Assembly: GCF_003945765.1 (NCBI RefSeq) | Contig: NZ_CP027712.1 | Span: 1,178,001-1,242,000 of the forward strand | Direction: 5' to 3' | DNA: 64,000 nucleotides | Source: Pseudomonas chlororaphis subsp. chlororaphis | GTDB taxonomy: Bacteria; Pseudomonadota; Gammaproteobacteria; Pseudomonadales; Pseudomonadaceae | Part shown: piece by piece, positions 29,494 through 37,963 of the stretch | Layout: every line of letters begins with the position of its first letter | Position numbering within the stretch: position 1 is the stretch's first letter | Program-made: the position numbers and the translations under genes | The notes under the pieces: model-generated | What the model was told of the DNA's origin: nothing | The model's input: the letters and a program-made list of their open reading frames with translations, nothing else | Database searches by the model: none

Positions 29494-32016
29494 TCAGCTC
29501 AGGGGCCAGTGTTGGTGGCAGGCATGACGCACCGCCGAGGCACTGCTCAGGTTCAGCAGGTCATGGCTGAGGCGTCGGCATTGCGCAGCGTCCAGTTGGC
29601 GGACCCGCTCCTTGATTTCGCCCACTTGCGGTGGGCTCACCGACAGCTCGCTGACCCCCAGGCCGATCAGCACCGGCGTCGCCAGCGGGTCGGAGGCCAG
29701 GGCGCCGCACACGCCGACCCAGCGCCCATGCCTGGCCGCGCCGGCGCAGGTCTGGGCGATCAGCCGCAACAACGCCGGGTGCAGCGCATCGACCCGGGCG
29801 GCCAGGCCGGCATGGTCACGGTCCATGGCCAGGGTGTATTGCGACAGATCGTTGGTGCCGATGGAGAGGAAGTCGGCGTATTCGGCCAGTTGCTCGGCGA
29901 GCAGGGCGGCGGCCGGGACTTCGATCATCACCCCCAGCTCCGGGCGCTGGCTGATCCCCAGCTCGGCGCACAGGCAATCGATGCGTTCGCGGATATGCAG
30001 CAGTTCGTCGAGCTCGCTGACCATCGGCAGCAGGATGCGGCAGCGTTGCAGCGGGCTGACCTGCAGCAGGGCCCGCAGTTGCTGGTCGAGCAGTTCCGGG
30101 CGGGCCTGGGCCAGGCGAATGCCGCGCAGGCCCAGCACCGGGTTGGCTTCCACCGGCAGCGGCAGGTAGTCCAGTTGCTTGTCGCCACCCACGTCGATGG
30201 TGCGGATGATCACCGACTTGTCGCCCATGGCGTCGAGCACGGCCTGATAAGCCAGGCGCTGCTCCTGTTCGTCGGGGGCGGTATGCCGGTCGACAAACAG
30301 AAACTCGGTACGCAGCAGGCCGACGCCATCGGCACCGTTGGCATGGGCGCCCTGGGCTTCCTGGCTGGAGGCGACATTGGCGGCGACCTCGATCGCCTGG
30401 CCATCGAGGGTCCTGGCCGGCAGTTGGGCCTGTTGCTGTTGTTGCTCGCGGCGTTGCTGGCGGAGCAGATGGTTCTGCCGCACCTGTTCGATACGCGTGC
30501 TGTCCGGTGTCAGTTCCAGGCGCCCGTGGTCGGCATTCAGCACCACTTGCTGGCCTTGCGGTACATCGAGAAGCTCCGAGCCCAGGGCCACCAGGCAGGG
30601 CAGGCCCTTGCCGCGCGCCAGGATCGCCACATGGGAGGTGGCGCCGCCGGCCGCCATGCACAGGCCGGCAGCGCCTTGCTCGCTCAGTTGCAGCAGGTCG
30701 GACGGGGTCAGTTCGTGGGCCGCGACTATGGCGCCGGCCGGCAACTGGTAATGCCAGGCCTCGCCGAGCAGGGCGCGCAGGACCCGCTGTTGCAGGTCGC
30801 GCAGGTCGTTGGCGCGTTCGGCGAGCAGGGCATTACCCAGTTGCAGCAGGACCTCGCACTGTTCGCCGATGGCGTCGCTCCAGGCGTGGGTGGCGGCGCG
30901 TCCCTGGCCGATGCTCTGGCGGGCGGCGTCCAGCAGCGCCGGGTCTTCGAGTAGGGCCAGATGGGCGGCGAAGATCGCTTCTTCCTGGTTGTCCTTGCGT
31001 TGCCGGGCGTGCTCCAGGGTGCAGCGAATGTCGCTGCGAACCTTGTCCAGGGCCAGGTCCAGCGCCTGCAGTTGCTCCTGGGGCAGGTGATCGCCGCTGT
31101 CTTCGGGCAGGGTCATGGCGGTCAGGTGAAACAGCGGCCCGCAGACCAGCCCGGGGGCGGCGCAGACGCCCTGGATTACCCCGGCTTCGGCGGGGCGCTG
31201 GGGCGCGACGGCCTTCACCGCTGGCGCCGCGGCATGGGCGTCTTCGGCCAGCGGGGTGGCGAGGGCGTCCAGCAGCGCCAGCAGGGCGGCCTTGCAGTCC
31301 TTGCCCTGGCAACTGACCCGCACCTCGTCCTGCTCGCCGACCCCCAGCCCCATCAGGCTGACCAGGCTGTCGCAGGACGCCGACTTGCCGTTGAAATGCA
31401 GGTGCGCCTTGCTGCCGAAGCCCTGGGCGGTCTGGCGTATCAGCGCGGCCGGCCGGGCGTGCAGGCCGCCGCGATGATTGACCCGGGTCTGGCCTTCTAC
31501 CTCGTCGGTCGAGGTGTCACCCGCTTCTGCCTGGGCCGTATTGGCCGCGCGTGGAACGATGTGCAGCAGCGGTTCGCCGACTTTCACCGATTTCAGGGTG
31601 ATGGGCAGGGTCTGGAAGTGTTCGCCGTTGGTCAGGATTATCAGGCTGATCAGGCTTTTGCTATTGCGCGCGACCTGGTCGAGATCGAAGCGCAGCAGGG
31701 CCTGGCCGCTGCTGACCCGGGCGCCTTCCTGCACCAGCATGGAGAAACCCTCGCCTTGCAGCTGGACCGTGTCCAGGCCCAGGTGCAGCAGCAGTTCCGC
31801 GCCATTGTCGGCACGCAGGGTTACCGCGTGGCCGGTGCGGGCGGCATGCACCACCACGCCGGCGCAGGGGGCGTGCAGGGTGTTGTTCAGCGGGTCGATG
31901 GCGATCCCGTCGCCCATGGCGCCGCTGGAAAACACCAGGTCGGGCACCCTGGCGAGGGTGAGCACCGGGCCGCTCAAGGGGGCGCCGAGCGTCAGGTCTT
32001 TATTGTTGTTGTGCAT
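29494..32016 (-). CDS. nagF: Fused PTS IIA-HPr-enzyme I protein
   Basis: An 840-residue cytosolic multiphosphoryl-transfer protein. Residues 1-155 are a glucose-type IIA domain with its histidine H78 (LLLHLGLDT); 175-260 are an HPr domain with H186 (GGLHARPAAL); 275-840 are enzyme I with H462 (GGATSHVAILARG) and the PEP-binding C-terminal barrel (LRTEFLFVDR, GTNDLSQYTLAMDRD). It carries phosphate from PEP to NagE in one chain, so this uptake route does not need separate ptsH/ptsI products. The order IIA-HPr-EI is the usual one for Pseudomonas NagF. Confidence 0.96.
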   Translation of the reverse strand: MHNNNKDLTLGAPLSGPVLTLARVPDLVFSSGAMGDGIAIDPLNNTLHAPCAGVVVHAARTGHAVTLRADNGAELLLHLGLDTVQLQGEGFSMLVQEGARVSSGQALLRFDLDQVARNSKSLISLIILTNGEHFQTLPITLKSVKVGEPLLHIVPRAANTAQAEAGDTSTDEVEGQTRVNHRGGLHARPAALIRQTAQGFGSKAHLHFNGKSASCDSLVSLMGLGVGEQDEVRVSCQGKDCKAALLALLDALATPLAEDAHAAAPAVKAVAPQRPAEAGVIQGVCAAPGLVCGPLFHLTAMTLPEDSGDHLPQEQLQALDLALDKVRSDIRCTLEHARQRKDNQEEAIFAAHLALLEDPALLDAARQSIGQGRAATHAWSDAIGEQCEVLLQLGNALLAERANDLRDLQQRVLRALLGEAWHYQLPAGAIVAAHELTPSDLLQLSEQGAAGLCMAAGGATSHVAILARGKGLPCLVALGSELLDVPQGQQVVLNADHGRLELTPDSTRIEQVRQNHLLRQQRREQQQQQAQLPARTLDGQAIEVAANVASSQEAQGAHANGADGVGLLRTEFLFVDRHTAPDEQEQRLAYQAVLDAMGDKSVIIRTIDVGGDKQLDYLPLPVEANPVLGLRGIRLAQARPELLDQQLRALLQVSPLQRCRILLPMVSELDELLHIRERIDCLCAELGISQRPELGVMIEVPAAALLAEQLAEYADFLSIGTNDLSQYTLAMDRDHAGLAARVDALHPALLRLIAQTCAGAARHGRWVGVCGALASDPLATPVLIGLGVSELSVSPPQVGEIKERVRQLDAAQCRRLSHDLLNLSSASAVRHACHQHWPLS

Positions 32017-32046
32017 GGCGCAGTACTCATCCGTTGAAGGAAAGGC

Positions 32047-33069
32047 TCAGTGGGTGCGGGTCACTTTGCTCAGGTGCCGTGGCTGGTCCGGGTCCATGCC
32101 CCGGGCCTCGGCAAGGCTTGCGGCCATGCCGTAGAAACTCTGGATCGCCAGGATCGGATCGAGTGCCGGGTGTTCGGCCCGGCCCAGGGTCAGGTCGCGT
32201 TCGACGATGTCGTCCGGCGCCGCCAGCAGCACCCGGGCGCCACGCTGGCGCATATCGGCGGCGAGGCTGATCAGGCCAGCCTGCTCCGCTCCCCGTGGGG
32301 CGAACACCAGCAGCGGGTAGTTGTCGCCGATCAGCGCCATCGGGCCGTGGCGAACTTCCGCGCTGCTGAAGGCTTCGGCCTGGATCGCCGAGGTTTCCTT
32401 GAGTTTCAGCGCCGCTTCCTGGGCGATGGCGAAACCGGCGCCACGGCCGATCACCATCAACCGTTGGCTATCGCGCAAGGCCTCGACGGCCGGGCTCCAG
32501 TCCTGGGTCGTGGCTTCGCGCAGCCCCTGGGGCAGGGCGAGGCCGGCTTCCAGCAACTGCGCGTCCTGTTTCCAGTGAGCGATCAGGCGGGCGCTGGCGC
32601 TGAGGGTGGCGATAAAGCTCTTGGTTGCCGCCACGCTGCGTTCGGCGCCGGCGTGCAGCGGCAGGCAGAACTCGCTGGCGGCTTCCAGTGGGGTGTCCTG
32701 GGCGTTGACCATAGCCACGCTCAAGGCCCCGCGTTTGCGCAGCAGGCGCATGCTGTTGACCAGGTCGGGGCTTTGCCCGGACTGGGAAAAGGCGAACGCC
32801 GCCTGGCCGCTGACCCGCAGCGGCGCCTGTTGCATGGTCACCACCGACATCGGCAGGGACGCGACCGGGAAACCCAGCTGCTGCATGGTCAGGTAGGCGA
32901 AATAGCTGGCGGCATGGTCGGAGCTGCCGCGGGCGACGGTCATCACCACTTGCGGTGGCTGGCGGTTCAGGCGCCCGGCCACCTCGATCAGTTGCGGGTC
33001 CAGGTGCTGCAACTGGCCTTCGACGGCCGCGGCGGCGGACAGCGCCTCTTCAAGCATTTTTGAAGTCAA
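32047..33069 (-). CDS. nagBII: SIS-domain glucosamine-6-phosphate deaminase (NagB-II type)
   Basis: A 340-residue sugar isomerase-fold protein with two SIS domains (VARGSSDHAASYFAYL near residue 44, and VIGRGAGFAIAQEAALKLKETS later), equal to the isomerase half of GlmS without the glutaminase. In nag operons of this kind it replaces classical NagB and turns glucosamine-6-P into fructose-6-P and ammonia. The TTG at 33069 is chosen because GGAG stands 6 bases upstream; the ATG at 33057 is an alternative with a poorer site. It overlaps the end of nagA by 20 bases. Confidence 0.9.
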   Translation of the reverse strand: MTSKMLEEALSAAAAVEGQLQHLDPQLIEVAGRLNRQPPQVVMTVARGSSDHAASYFAYLTMQQLGFPVASLPMSVVTMQQAPLRVSGQAAFAFSQSGQSPDLVNSMRLLRKRGALSVAMVNAQDTPLEAASEFCLPLHAGAERSVAATKSFIATLSASARLIAHWKQDAQLLEAGLALPQGLREATTQDWSPAVEALRDSQRLMVIGRGAGFAIAQEAALKLKETSAIQAEAFSSAEVRHGPMALIGDNYPLLVFAPRGAEQAGLISLAADMRQRGARVLLAAPDDIVERDLTLGRAEHPALDPILAIQSFYGMAASLAEARGMDPDQPRHLSKVTRTH

Positions 33070-34156
33070 TGTCTTCTCCTTCGACCATCACGGCGGTCAG
33101 TGTGAGTGAGCGGTCCAGGCACACGCAGTCGGCCCAGCTGCCGACCTGCAAGCGCCCGCGTTCGGCCAGGCCGAGATAATCGGCGGGAAACTGTGACAAG
33201 CGTTGCGAAGCCTCGGCCAGGGGCAGGCCGATCTTCACCAGGTTGCGCAAGGCCTGGTCCATGGTCAGGGTGCTGCCGGCCAGGGTGCCGTCCGGCAGGC
33301 GCACGCCGCCCAGGCATTTGGTCACGGTGTGGCTGCCGAGCTTGTATTCGCCGTCCGGCATGCCGGCCGCCGCGGTGGAGTCGGTGACGCAGTACAGGCA
33401 GGGGATCGAGCGCAGGGCCACGCGCATGGCGCCGGGGTGCACGTGCAGCAGGTCGGGGATCAGTTCCGCGTACTGGGCGTGGGCCAGGGCGGCACCGACT
33501 ATGCCCGGCTCGCGGTGATGCAGCGGGCTCATGGCGTTGTACAGGTGGGTGAAGCTGGTGGCCCCGGCGTCGAGCGCGGCCACGCCTTCCTCATAGCTGC
33601 CCAGGGTGTGGCCGATCTGCATGCGGATGCCGCGGGCGCCGAGGGCACGGATCAGCGCGTCATGGCCGGCGATTTCCGGGGCGATGGTGATCACCCGGAT
33701 CGGCGCCAGGCGCAGGTAGGCCTCGACTTCGGCCATCAGCGCGGTGTGGGCGAAATTGGGCTGGGCACCGAGCTTGCCCGGGTTGATGTACGGGCCTTCC
33801 AGATGCACACCGAGTACCCGGGCGCTGCCGCTGGGGCGCTGTTCGCAGTATTCGCCCATGGCGCCCAGGACCCGGGTGATCTCCTCGGTCGGCGCGGTCA
33901 TGGTGGTGGCCAGCAGCGAGGTGGTGCCAAAACGCACGTGGGTGCGGGTGATGGTCTCGAACGCCGGGGCGCCTTCCATGATGTCCTTGCCGCCGCCGCC
34001 GTGCACATGCAGGTCGATGAAGCCCGGCAGCAGGTAGGGCAGGTCGTTGTCCGCCGGGTCGCAGGGGCTGCCTTCGATGCCGGTGACCTTGCCGTCCCGG
34101 TGGTTCAGGCGGCCGCGAATCCAGCCTTGTGGGGTGAGGATGTTGTGTTCGGACAT
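33050..34156 (-). CDS. nagA: N-acetylglucosamine-6-phosphate deacetylase
   Basis: A 368-residue amidohydrolase-fold enzyme that removes acetate from GlcNAc-6-P. Metal and substrate motifs are LLPGFIDLHVHGGGGKD, the VHLEGPYINPGKLGAQP segment, and GHTLGSYEEG followed by FTHLYNAMSPLHHREPG. The catalytic aspartate lies in YCVTDSTAAAGMPDG. The ATG at 34156 is chosen because the family begins shortly before ILTPQGW. It lies 44 bases behind nagR in the same operon. Confidence 0.96.
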   Translation of the reverse strand: MSEHNILTPQGWIRGRLNHRDGKVTGIEGSPCDPADNDLPYLLPGFIDLHVHGGGGKDIMEGAPAFETITRTHVRFGTTSLLATTMTAPTEEITRVLGAMGEYCEQRPSGSARVLGVHLEGPYINPGKLGAQPNFAHTALMAEVEAYLRLAPIRVITIAPEIAGHDALIRALGARGIRMQIGHTLGSYEEGVAALDAGATSFTHLYNAMSPLHHREPGIVGAALAHAQYAELIPDLLHVHPGAMRVALRSIPCLYCVTDSTAAAGMPDGEYKLGSHTVTKCLGGVRLPDGTLAGSTLTMDQALRNLVKIGLPLAEASQRLSQFPADYLGLAERGRLQVGSWADCVCLDRSLTLTAVMVEGEDIDFKNA

Positions 34157-34200
34157 GGGCAGCTCTCTGGGACGAATTCTTGGCGACTCGGCGGCCAGGC

Positions 34201-34932
34201 TCAGCGACGCAGCTCGGCGACAAAGTCGTAATAGTCGTTGCGGCAATAGGTGTCGGTGACTTCGATCGGGGTGTTGTCTTCGAGGTAGCCGACACGGGTC
34301 ATCAGCAGCATCGCGGTGCCGGGGGCGATACCCACCAGGGCGGCGAACTCGGCGCTGGCGTTGATCGCCTGGATGTGCTGCAGGGCACGCACCACCGGGC
34401 GGCCGATGCCATCGAGGTAGGCGTAAAGCGAGTCGCCCACGGCATCCGGCTGGGCAATGATCGTGGCCGGCAGGGTGCTCATTTCGATCGCCATCACCGT
34501 GTCGTCGGCTTTGCGCAGGCGCTTGAGGCGCGCCACCTTGTCGTTCGGCGACAGGCCGAGGCGGATCAGTTCTTCGTGGGTCGGCGTGGTGATTTCCCGC
34601 TCCAGCCATTGGGAACCGGGCACGAAGCCCTTGAGACGGAGCATTTCGCTGAAGCCCGACAGCCGCGACAGCGGTTGTTCCAGGCGCGGGGTAATGAAGG
34701 TGCCGGAGCCCTGGCTGCGGCGGATCAGGCCTTGTTCGAACAGCACTTCCAGGGCCTTGCGCGCGGTGACGCGGGAGATATTGAGCATCTCGCTCAGGTT
34801 GCGTTCCGAGGGCAAGGCCTGTTCGGCTTTCCACTGTCCGGCATGGATCGCGGCTTCAAGGTTGCGCGCCAGTTGCAGGTACAGCGGGGTCGGCTGGGTA
34901 TCGTCAGGGCGCAGGGCCAGGATGTGGTTCAT
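34201..34932 (-). CDS. nagR: GntR-family repressor of the nag operon
   Basis: A 243-residue transcription factor: an N-terminal winged helix (PLYLQLARNLEAAIHAGQW ... SRVTARKALEVLFEQGLIRRSQGSGTFI) and a UTRA/HutC effector domain (about 90-240), which in NagR/DasR relatives binds GlcN-6-P or GlcNAc-6-P. The ATG at 34932 is chosen over the upstream in-frame extension, which would run through the promoter repeats. It heads the five-gene nag operon and probably represses its own promoter until GlcNAc-6-P is present. Confidence 0.93.
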   Translation of the reverse strand: MNHILALRPDDTQPTPLYLQLARNLEAAIHAGQWKAEQALPSERNLSEMLNISRVTARKALEVLFEQGLIRRSQGSGTFITPRLEQPLSRLSGFSEMLRLKGFVPGSQWLEREITTPTHEELIRLGLSPNDKVARLKRLRKADDTVMAIEMSTLPATIIAQPDAVGDSLYAYLDGIGRPVVRALQHIQAINASAEFAALVGIAPGTAMLLMTRVGYLEDNTPIEVTDTYCRNDYYDFVAELRR

Positions 34933-34984
34933 CTGTCGAGATTCCGATGCGTTATTGGTTTGTTGTCGCCCGGTAATGTGGCAA

Positions 34985-35013
34985 AAACTAATACCACTTA
35001 AATACCATGTCAA
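34985..35013 (-). promoter_or_regulatory. nag operon promoter with NagR-like operators in the spacer
   Basis: On the minus strand a perfect -35 box TTGACA (35013-35008) is followed directly by TGGTATT (35007-35001), four bases, and TGGTATT again (34996-34990). The two copies are 11 bp apart, about one helical turn, and fill the spacer in front of a weak -10 (TAGTTT, 34990-34985). A bound repressor there would block RNA polymerase. That NagR is the binder is inferred from position. Confidence 0.7.
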
Positions 35014-35083
35014 CGCCAGTAGTGTGACGATGACGCACGAAAGCAGGCGCTTTATGGGCGTTGGCGGGGATGGTTTGGGAAAG

Positions 35084-35155
35084 TGGTATTAGGGCGGTCT
35101 GGCCGTGAACGCGAAAATCGCAGGGGCGGCGGTTTTTCGAACGGGAATTGGTATT
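35084..35155 (+). promoter_or_regulatory. Two further TGGTATT sites upstream of nagR
   Basis: TGGTATT occurs at 35084-35090 and 35149-35155 on the plus strand, opposite in orientation to the two copies in the nag promoter. They may be auxiliary operators that allow looping, or control a plus-strand transcript; the second copy lies in the loop of the hairpin at 35114-35191. Confidence 0.35.
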
Positions 35156-35191
35156 CACCTTTCGAAGCCGGCGCGGCCTGCGATTTTTTTT
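35114..35191 (+). terminator. Large hairpin with 8-T tail between nagR and the L,D-transpeptidase gene
   Basis: AAAATCGCAGG (35114-35124) pairs perfectly with CCTGCGATTTT (35177-35187); inside, TTCGAA at 35136-35141 pairs with TTCGAA at 35161-35166. Eight T residues (35184-35191) end the plus strand. On the minus strand it lies 37 bases behind the transpeptidase stop and has only four T, so it may be that gene's terminator, yet the better U run faces a plus strand with no annotated gene upstream. Confidence 0.6.
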
Positions 35192-35227
35192 GTAACGGAG
35201 GTGTTTTAGCGGCGTTTCAGCGAGGAG

Positions 35228-35731
35228 TCAGGGGCGGATTTCGATCATCGTGCCGTCCGGGACCAGGCCCCAGACTTCGCGCATGTCGACGTTGCGCATG
35301 GCGATGCAGCCGTCGGTCCAGTCCAGGGTATGGAAGTACTGCTCCGGGTAGTCTTCGCTGTCCGGAGTGCCGTGGATCATGATCATGCCGCCGGGCTCCA
35401 CGCCCTCGCGGCGCGAGCGGGCGGAATCGCTGATGTTCGGGTAGGAGATATGCATGGCCAGGTTGAAGCGGTCGCTGGTCTTGCGCCAGTCCAGCCAGTA
35501 GAAGCCTTCCGGAGTGCGCTTGTCGCCTTCCATGAGCTTCGGCCCCTTGGGTCGTTTACCCAGGGAAATGCGGTAGGTCTTGATGGGTTTGCCGTCGTTG
35601 ATCAGTTGCAACTGATGGGCCGACTTGAGGACCAGGACTTTTTCGATGACCTTGCCGTTCAGGGTATCCGTCGCGGAGGCGTGGGAGACCGCGATAACCG
35701 AGTAGCAGAAAAGAGCGAGCAACCAGCGCAT
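35228..35731 (-). CDS. L,D-transpeptidase (YkuD) family protein, secreted
   Basis: A 167-residue periplasmic protein with a signal peptide (residues 1-20, LLALFCYSVIAVSHASA). The YkuD catalytic motif is present in full: H120 in MIHGTP, and C142 in DWTDGCIAMRN. Such enzymes cross-link peptidoglycan between meso-diaminopimelate residues or attach proteins to it; the exact reaction is not visible. There is no LysM domain, so substrate targeting must rely on the catalytic domain alone. Confidence 0.92.
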   Translation of the reverse strand: MRWLLALFCYSVIAVSHASATDTLNGKVIEKVLVLKSAHQLQLINDGKPIKTYRISLGKRPKGPKLMEGDKRTPEGFYWLDWRKTSDRFNLAMHISYPNISDSARSRREGVEPGGMIMIHGTPDSEDYPEQYFHTLDWTDGCIAMRNVDMREVWGLVPDGTMIEIRP

Positions 35732-35778
35732 GAAACGATATCCCTAAGAGTACACAGGTGCCGCGTACGTTTTGTTGT

Positions 35779-36330
35779 TTAAGTGAGGGCAGGCTGAGCC
35801 AGGGGCGGAATGGACTCGGAACGCACGGGGTAGTCCTCGTTTCGCCGGTCAGCGAAGAAACATTCTAAGGTACGCCCGACCGTGCGAAAAGCCAGCTCGG
35901 ACCAGGGAATGTCGGCTTCTTCGAAAAGCCGGACTTCTAGGCTCTCTGTGCCGGCGGCGAAATCCAGGTCCGCCAGTTCGGCGCGGAAGAAGACATGCAC
36001 CTGGCTGATGTGCGGGACGTCGATCAGGGTATAGATGCTCAGGTTGCGGACCCGGGCGCAGGCTTCCTCGAACGTCTCGCGAATCGCCGCCTGTTCGACG
36101 GTCTCGCCGTTCTCCATGAATCCGGCCGGCAGCGTCCAGTAGCCACGACGCGGCTCGATCGCGCGCCGGCACAGCAGCACCTGGGTACCCCAGGTAGGCA
36201 GGCACCCGGCGACTATGTTCGGGTTCTGGTAATGGATGGTCTGGCAGTTGTCGCAGACAAAACGCAGGCGCGAATCGCCTTCGGGAATGCGCTGGGTGAC
36301 CGGGTGACCGCACTGGCTGCAGAATTTCAT
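35779..36330 (-). CDS. Nudix hydrolase with N-terminal zinc ribbon
   Basis: A 183-residue hydrolase. Residues 1-35 hold two Cys pairs (CSQCG and CDNCQ) that form a zinc ribbon, and the Nudix box spans about 70-92 (GFMENGETVEQAAIRETFEE). Proteins with this arrangement hydrolyse nucleoside-diphosphate derivatives; NADH or ADP-ribose are possible substrates but not shown. The ATG at 36330 is chosen so that the protein begins with the ribbon. It diverges from another Nudix gene 147 bases away. Confidence 0.9.
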   Translation of the reverse strand: MKFCSQCGHPVTQRIPEGDSRLRFVCDNCQTIHYQNPNIVAGCLPTWGTQVLLCRRAIEPRRGYWTLPAGFMENGETVEQAAIRETFEEACARVRNLSIYTLIDVPHISQVHVFFRAELADLDFAAGTESLEVRLFEEADIPWSELAFRTVGRTLECFFADRRNEDYPVRSESIPPLAQPALT

Positions 36331-36477
36331 GCTGGGTATCCGAAAAGGCTGCACCTATCTTGGCGTGCGCGGGGCTTTGTCGGCAAGTTGTCGTTACGCG
36401 ACATGGCGTGGATCGGGGCTTGGGCGGTCGGTTTGTTTGGTGCATGATGCAAGGTAGTCGACAGATCGAGAAGACTC

Positions 36478-37077
36478 ATGCTGGACGAGCTACTGCACCG
36501 GGTAAGCAACCATACGCCGCGACCGCTGGAGACGGATCGACGTTTCCCCGAGGCCGCCGTGCTGGTGCCCATTACCCGCAGTGACGAGCCTGAGCTGGTG
36601 CTGACCCTGCGCGCCAAAGGATTGTCCACCCACGGCGGCGAAGTGGCGTTCCCCGGCGGCCGCCGCGACCCGGAAGACCCCGACCTGGTTTTTACCGCCC
36701 TGCGCGAAGCCGAAGAGGAAATTGGTCTGCCTCCAGGGCTGGTGGAGGTGATCGGCCCTTTAAGCCCGCTGATTTCCCTGCACGGGATCAAGGTCACGCC
36801 CTATGTCGGGGTGATTCCCGATTACGTCGAGTACCTGGCCAATGACGCCGAGATCGCCGCGGTATTCAGCGTGCCGTTGGAGTTTTTCCGCCAGGACCCG
36901 CGCGAGCATACTCACCGCATCGATTATCAGGGCCGCAGCTGGTACGTGCCGAGCTACCGCTTCGGCGAGTACAAGATCTGGGGCCTGACGGCGATCATGA
37001 TCGTCGAGCTGATCAACCTGCTGTATGACGCCCAGATCAGCCTGCACCAACCGCCCAAAAGCTTTATCAATATTTGA
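36478..37077 (+). CDS. CoA pyrophosphatase-type Nudix hydrolase (NudL-like)
   Basis: A 199-residue Nudix protein with the CoA-specific signature before and within the box: LTLRAKGLSTHGGEVAFPGG followed by PDLVFTALREAEEEIGL. Members split coenzyme A or acyl-CoA to phosphopantetheine and 3',5'-ADP. It opens a short plus-strand row with the carbonic anhydrase-like gene 66 bases further on. Confidence 0.88.
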   Translation: MLDELLHRVSNHTPRPLETDRRFPEAAVLVPITRSDEPELVLTLRAKGLSTHGGEVAFPGGRRDPEDPDLVFTALREAEEEIGLPPGLVEVIGPLSPLISLHGIKVTPYVGVIPDYVEYLANDAEIAAVFSVPLEFFRQDPREHTHRIDYQGRSWYVPSYRFGEYKIWGLTAIMIVELINLLYDAQISLHQPPKSFINI

Positions 37078-37143
37078 AGCCATCGCTCGTATGGCCTGAC
37101 CCCCACTGTGTATATGAACCTGCCTGGCCTTGAGGACAACAAT

Positions 37144-37668
37144 ATGAAATACCGCCTGGGCGACGCCCGTGTCGAAACCCACCCGCAAAGCTGGGTCGCA
37201 CCCAATGCCACGCTGGTGGGCAAGGTCAAGCTGGAGGAGGGGGCCAACGTCTGGTTCAACGCGGTGCTGCGTGGCGACAACGAGCTGATCCTGATCGGCA
37301 GGAACAGCAACGTGCAGGACGGCACGGTGATGCATACCGACATGGGCTTTCCGCTGACCATCGGCACCGGCGTGACCATTGGCCACAACGCCATGCTGCA
37401 TGGCTGCACCGTCGGCGACTACAGCCTGATCGGCATCAACGCGGTGATTCTCAACGGCGCGAAGATCGGCAAGAACTGCATCATCGGCGCCAACTCGCTG
37501 ATCGGCGAAGGCAAGGAGATCCCTGACGGTTCGCTGGTGATGGGCTCGCCGGGCAAGGTGGTCCGTGAACTGACCGAGCAGCAGAAGAAGATGCTCGAAG
37601 CCAGCGCCGCGCACTATGTGCATAATTCCCAGCGTTACGCCCGCGATCTGGCCGAGCAAGAACAATGA
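37144..37668 (+). CDS. Gamma carbonic anhydrase-like left-handed beta-helix protein
   Basis: A 174-residue hexapeptide-repeat protein. Repeats such as [22 protein letters not shown] and [20 protein letters not shown] form the left-handed beta helix; H64, H81 and H86 match the three zinc ligands of the gamma carbonic anhydrase fold, and the C-terminal helix packs along the trimer. Whether it has carbonic anhydrase activity is uncertain in this subgroup (YrdA/PaaY-like). The ATG at 37144 is chosen over 37108 as the fold starts there. Confidence 0.9.
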   Translation: MKYRLGDARVETHPQSWVAPNATLVGKVKLEEGANVWFNAVLRGDNELILIGRNSNVQDGTVMHTDMGFPLTIGTGVTIGHNAMLHGCTVGDYSLIGINAVILNGAKIGKNCIIGANSLIGEGKEIPDGSLVMGSPGKVVRELTEQQKKMLEASAAHYVHNSQRYARDLAEQEQ

Positions 37669-37877
37669 CCAAACCCGAAAAACCCGTCCGTTCGCCCTGC
37701 GTGAGCATTTGCGCGCTGGACGATGACGATATCTGCACCGGTTGCCAGCGCACGGTGAGCGAGATCACCCGCTGGAGCCGCATGGACAACGCCGAGCGCC
37801 GCGAGGTGCTGGCGCTGTGTCATGAGCGCGCCAAGTCCAGCGGGGTGCTGTGGATGATCGGCACCCAGTCCGGCTAG
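37665..37877 (+). CDS. DUF1289 small cysteine-rich protein
   Basis: A 70-residue protein with four cysteines (C12, C16, C24, C27) in [19 protein letters not shown], the DUF1289 pattern, which suggests a metal or Fe-S site, followed by [17 protein letters not shown]. It overlaps the carbonic anhydrase-like gene by 4 bases (ATGA), so the pair is translationally coupled. The function is unknown. Confidence 0.88.
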   Translation: MTKPEKPVRSPCVSICALDDDDICTGCQRTVSEITRWSRMDNAERREVLALCHERAKSSGVLWMIGTQSG

Positions 37878-37923
37878 ACGGCTATCTCGGGCCAGCTCCC
37901 GTCTGGCCCATCCCATCCGCCTG

Positions 37924-37955
37924 AAGTACCCTGTGCGCCTTACTGACAGGTACTT
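37924..37955 (+). promoter_or_regulatory. Hairpin covering the ribosome-binding region of the VUT transporter gene
   Basis: AAGTAC (37924-37929) pairs with GTACTT (37950-37955), then after a single bulged C, CTGT (37931-37934) pairs with ACAG (37946-37949), closing an 11-base loop. The only Shine-Dalgarno-like bases (AGG, 37948-37950) lie in the 3' arm, 13 bases before the ATG. This could switch translation; it does not fit the preQ1 riboswitch patterns that I know. Confidence 0.4.
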
Positions 37956-37963
37956 TTCACCCC

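Noticed and set aside
37878..37963. A known preQ1 riboswitch ahead of the VUT gene
   Set aside because: The stem-loop lacks the conserved loop and A-rich tail of preQ1-I and is too short for preQ1-II; it is reported only as an unassigned hairpin.
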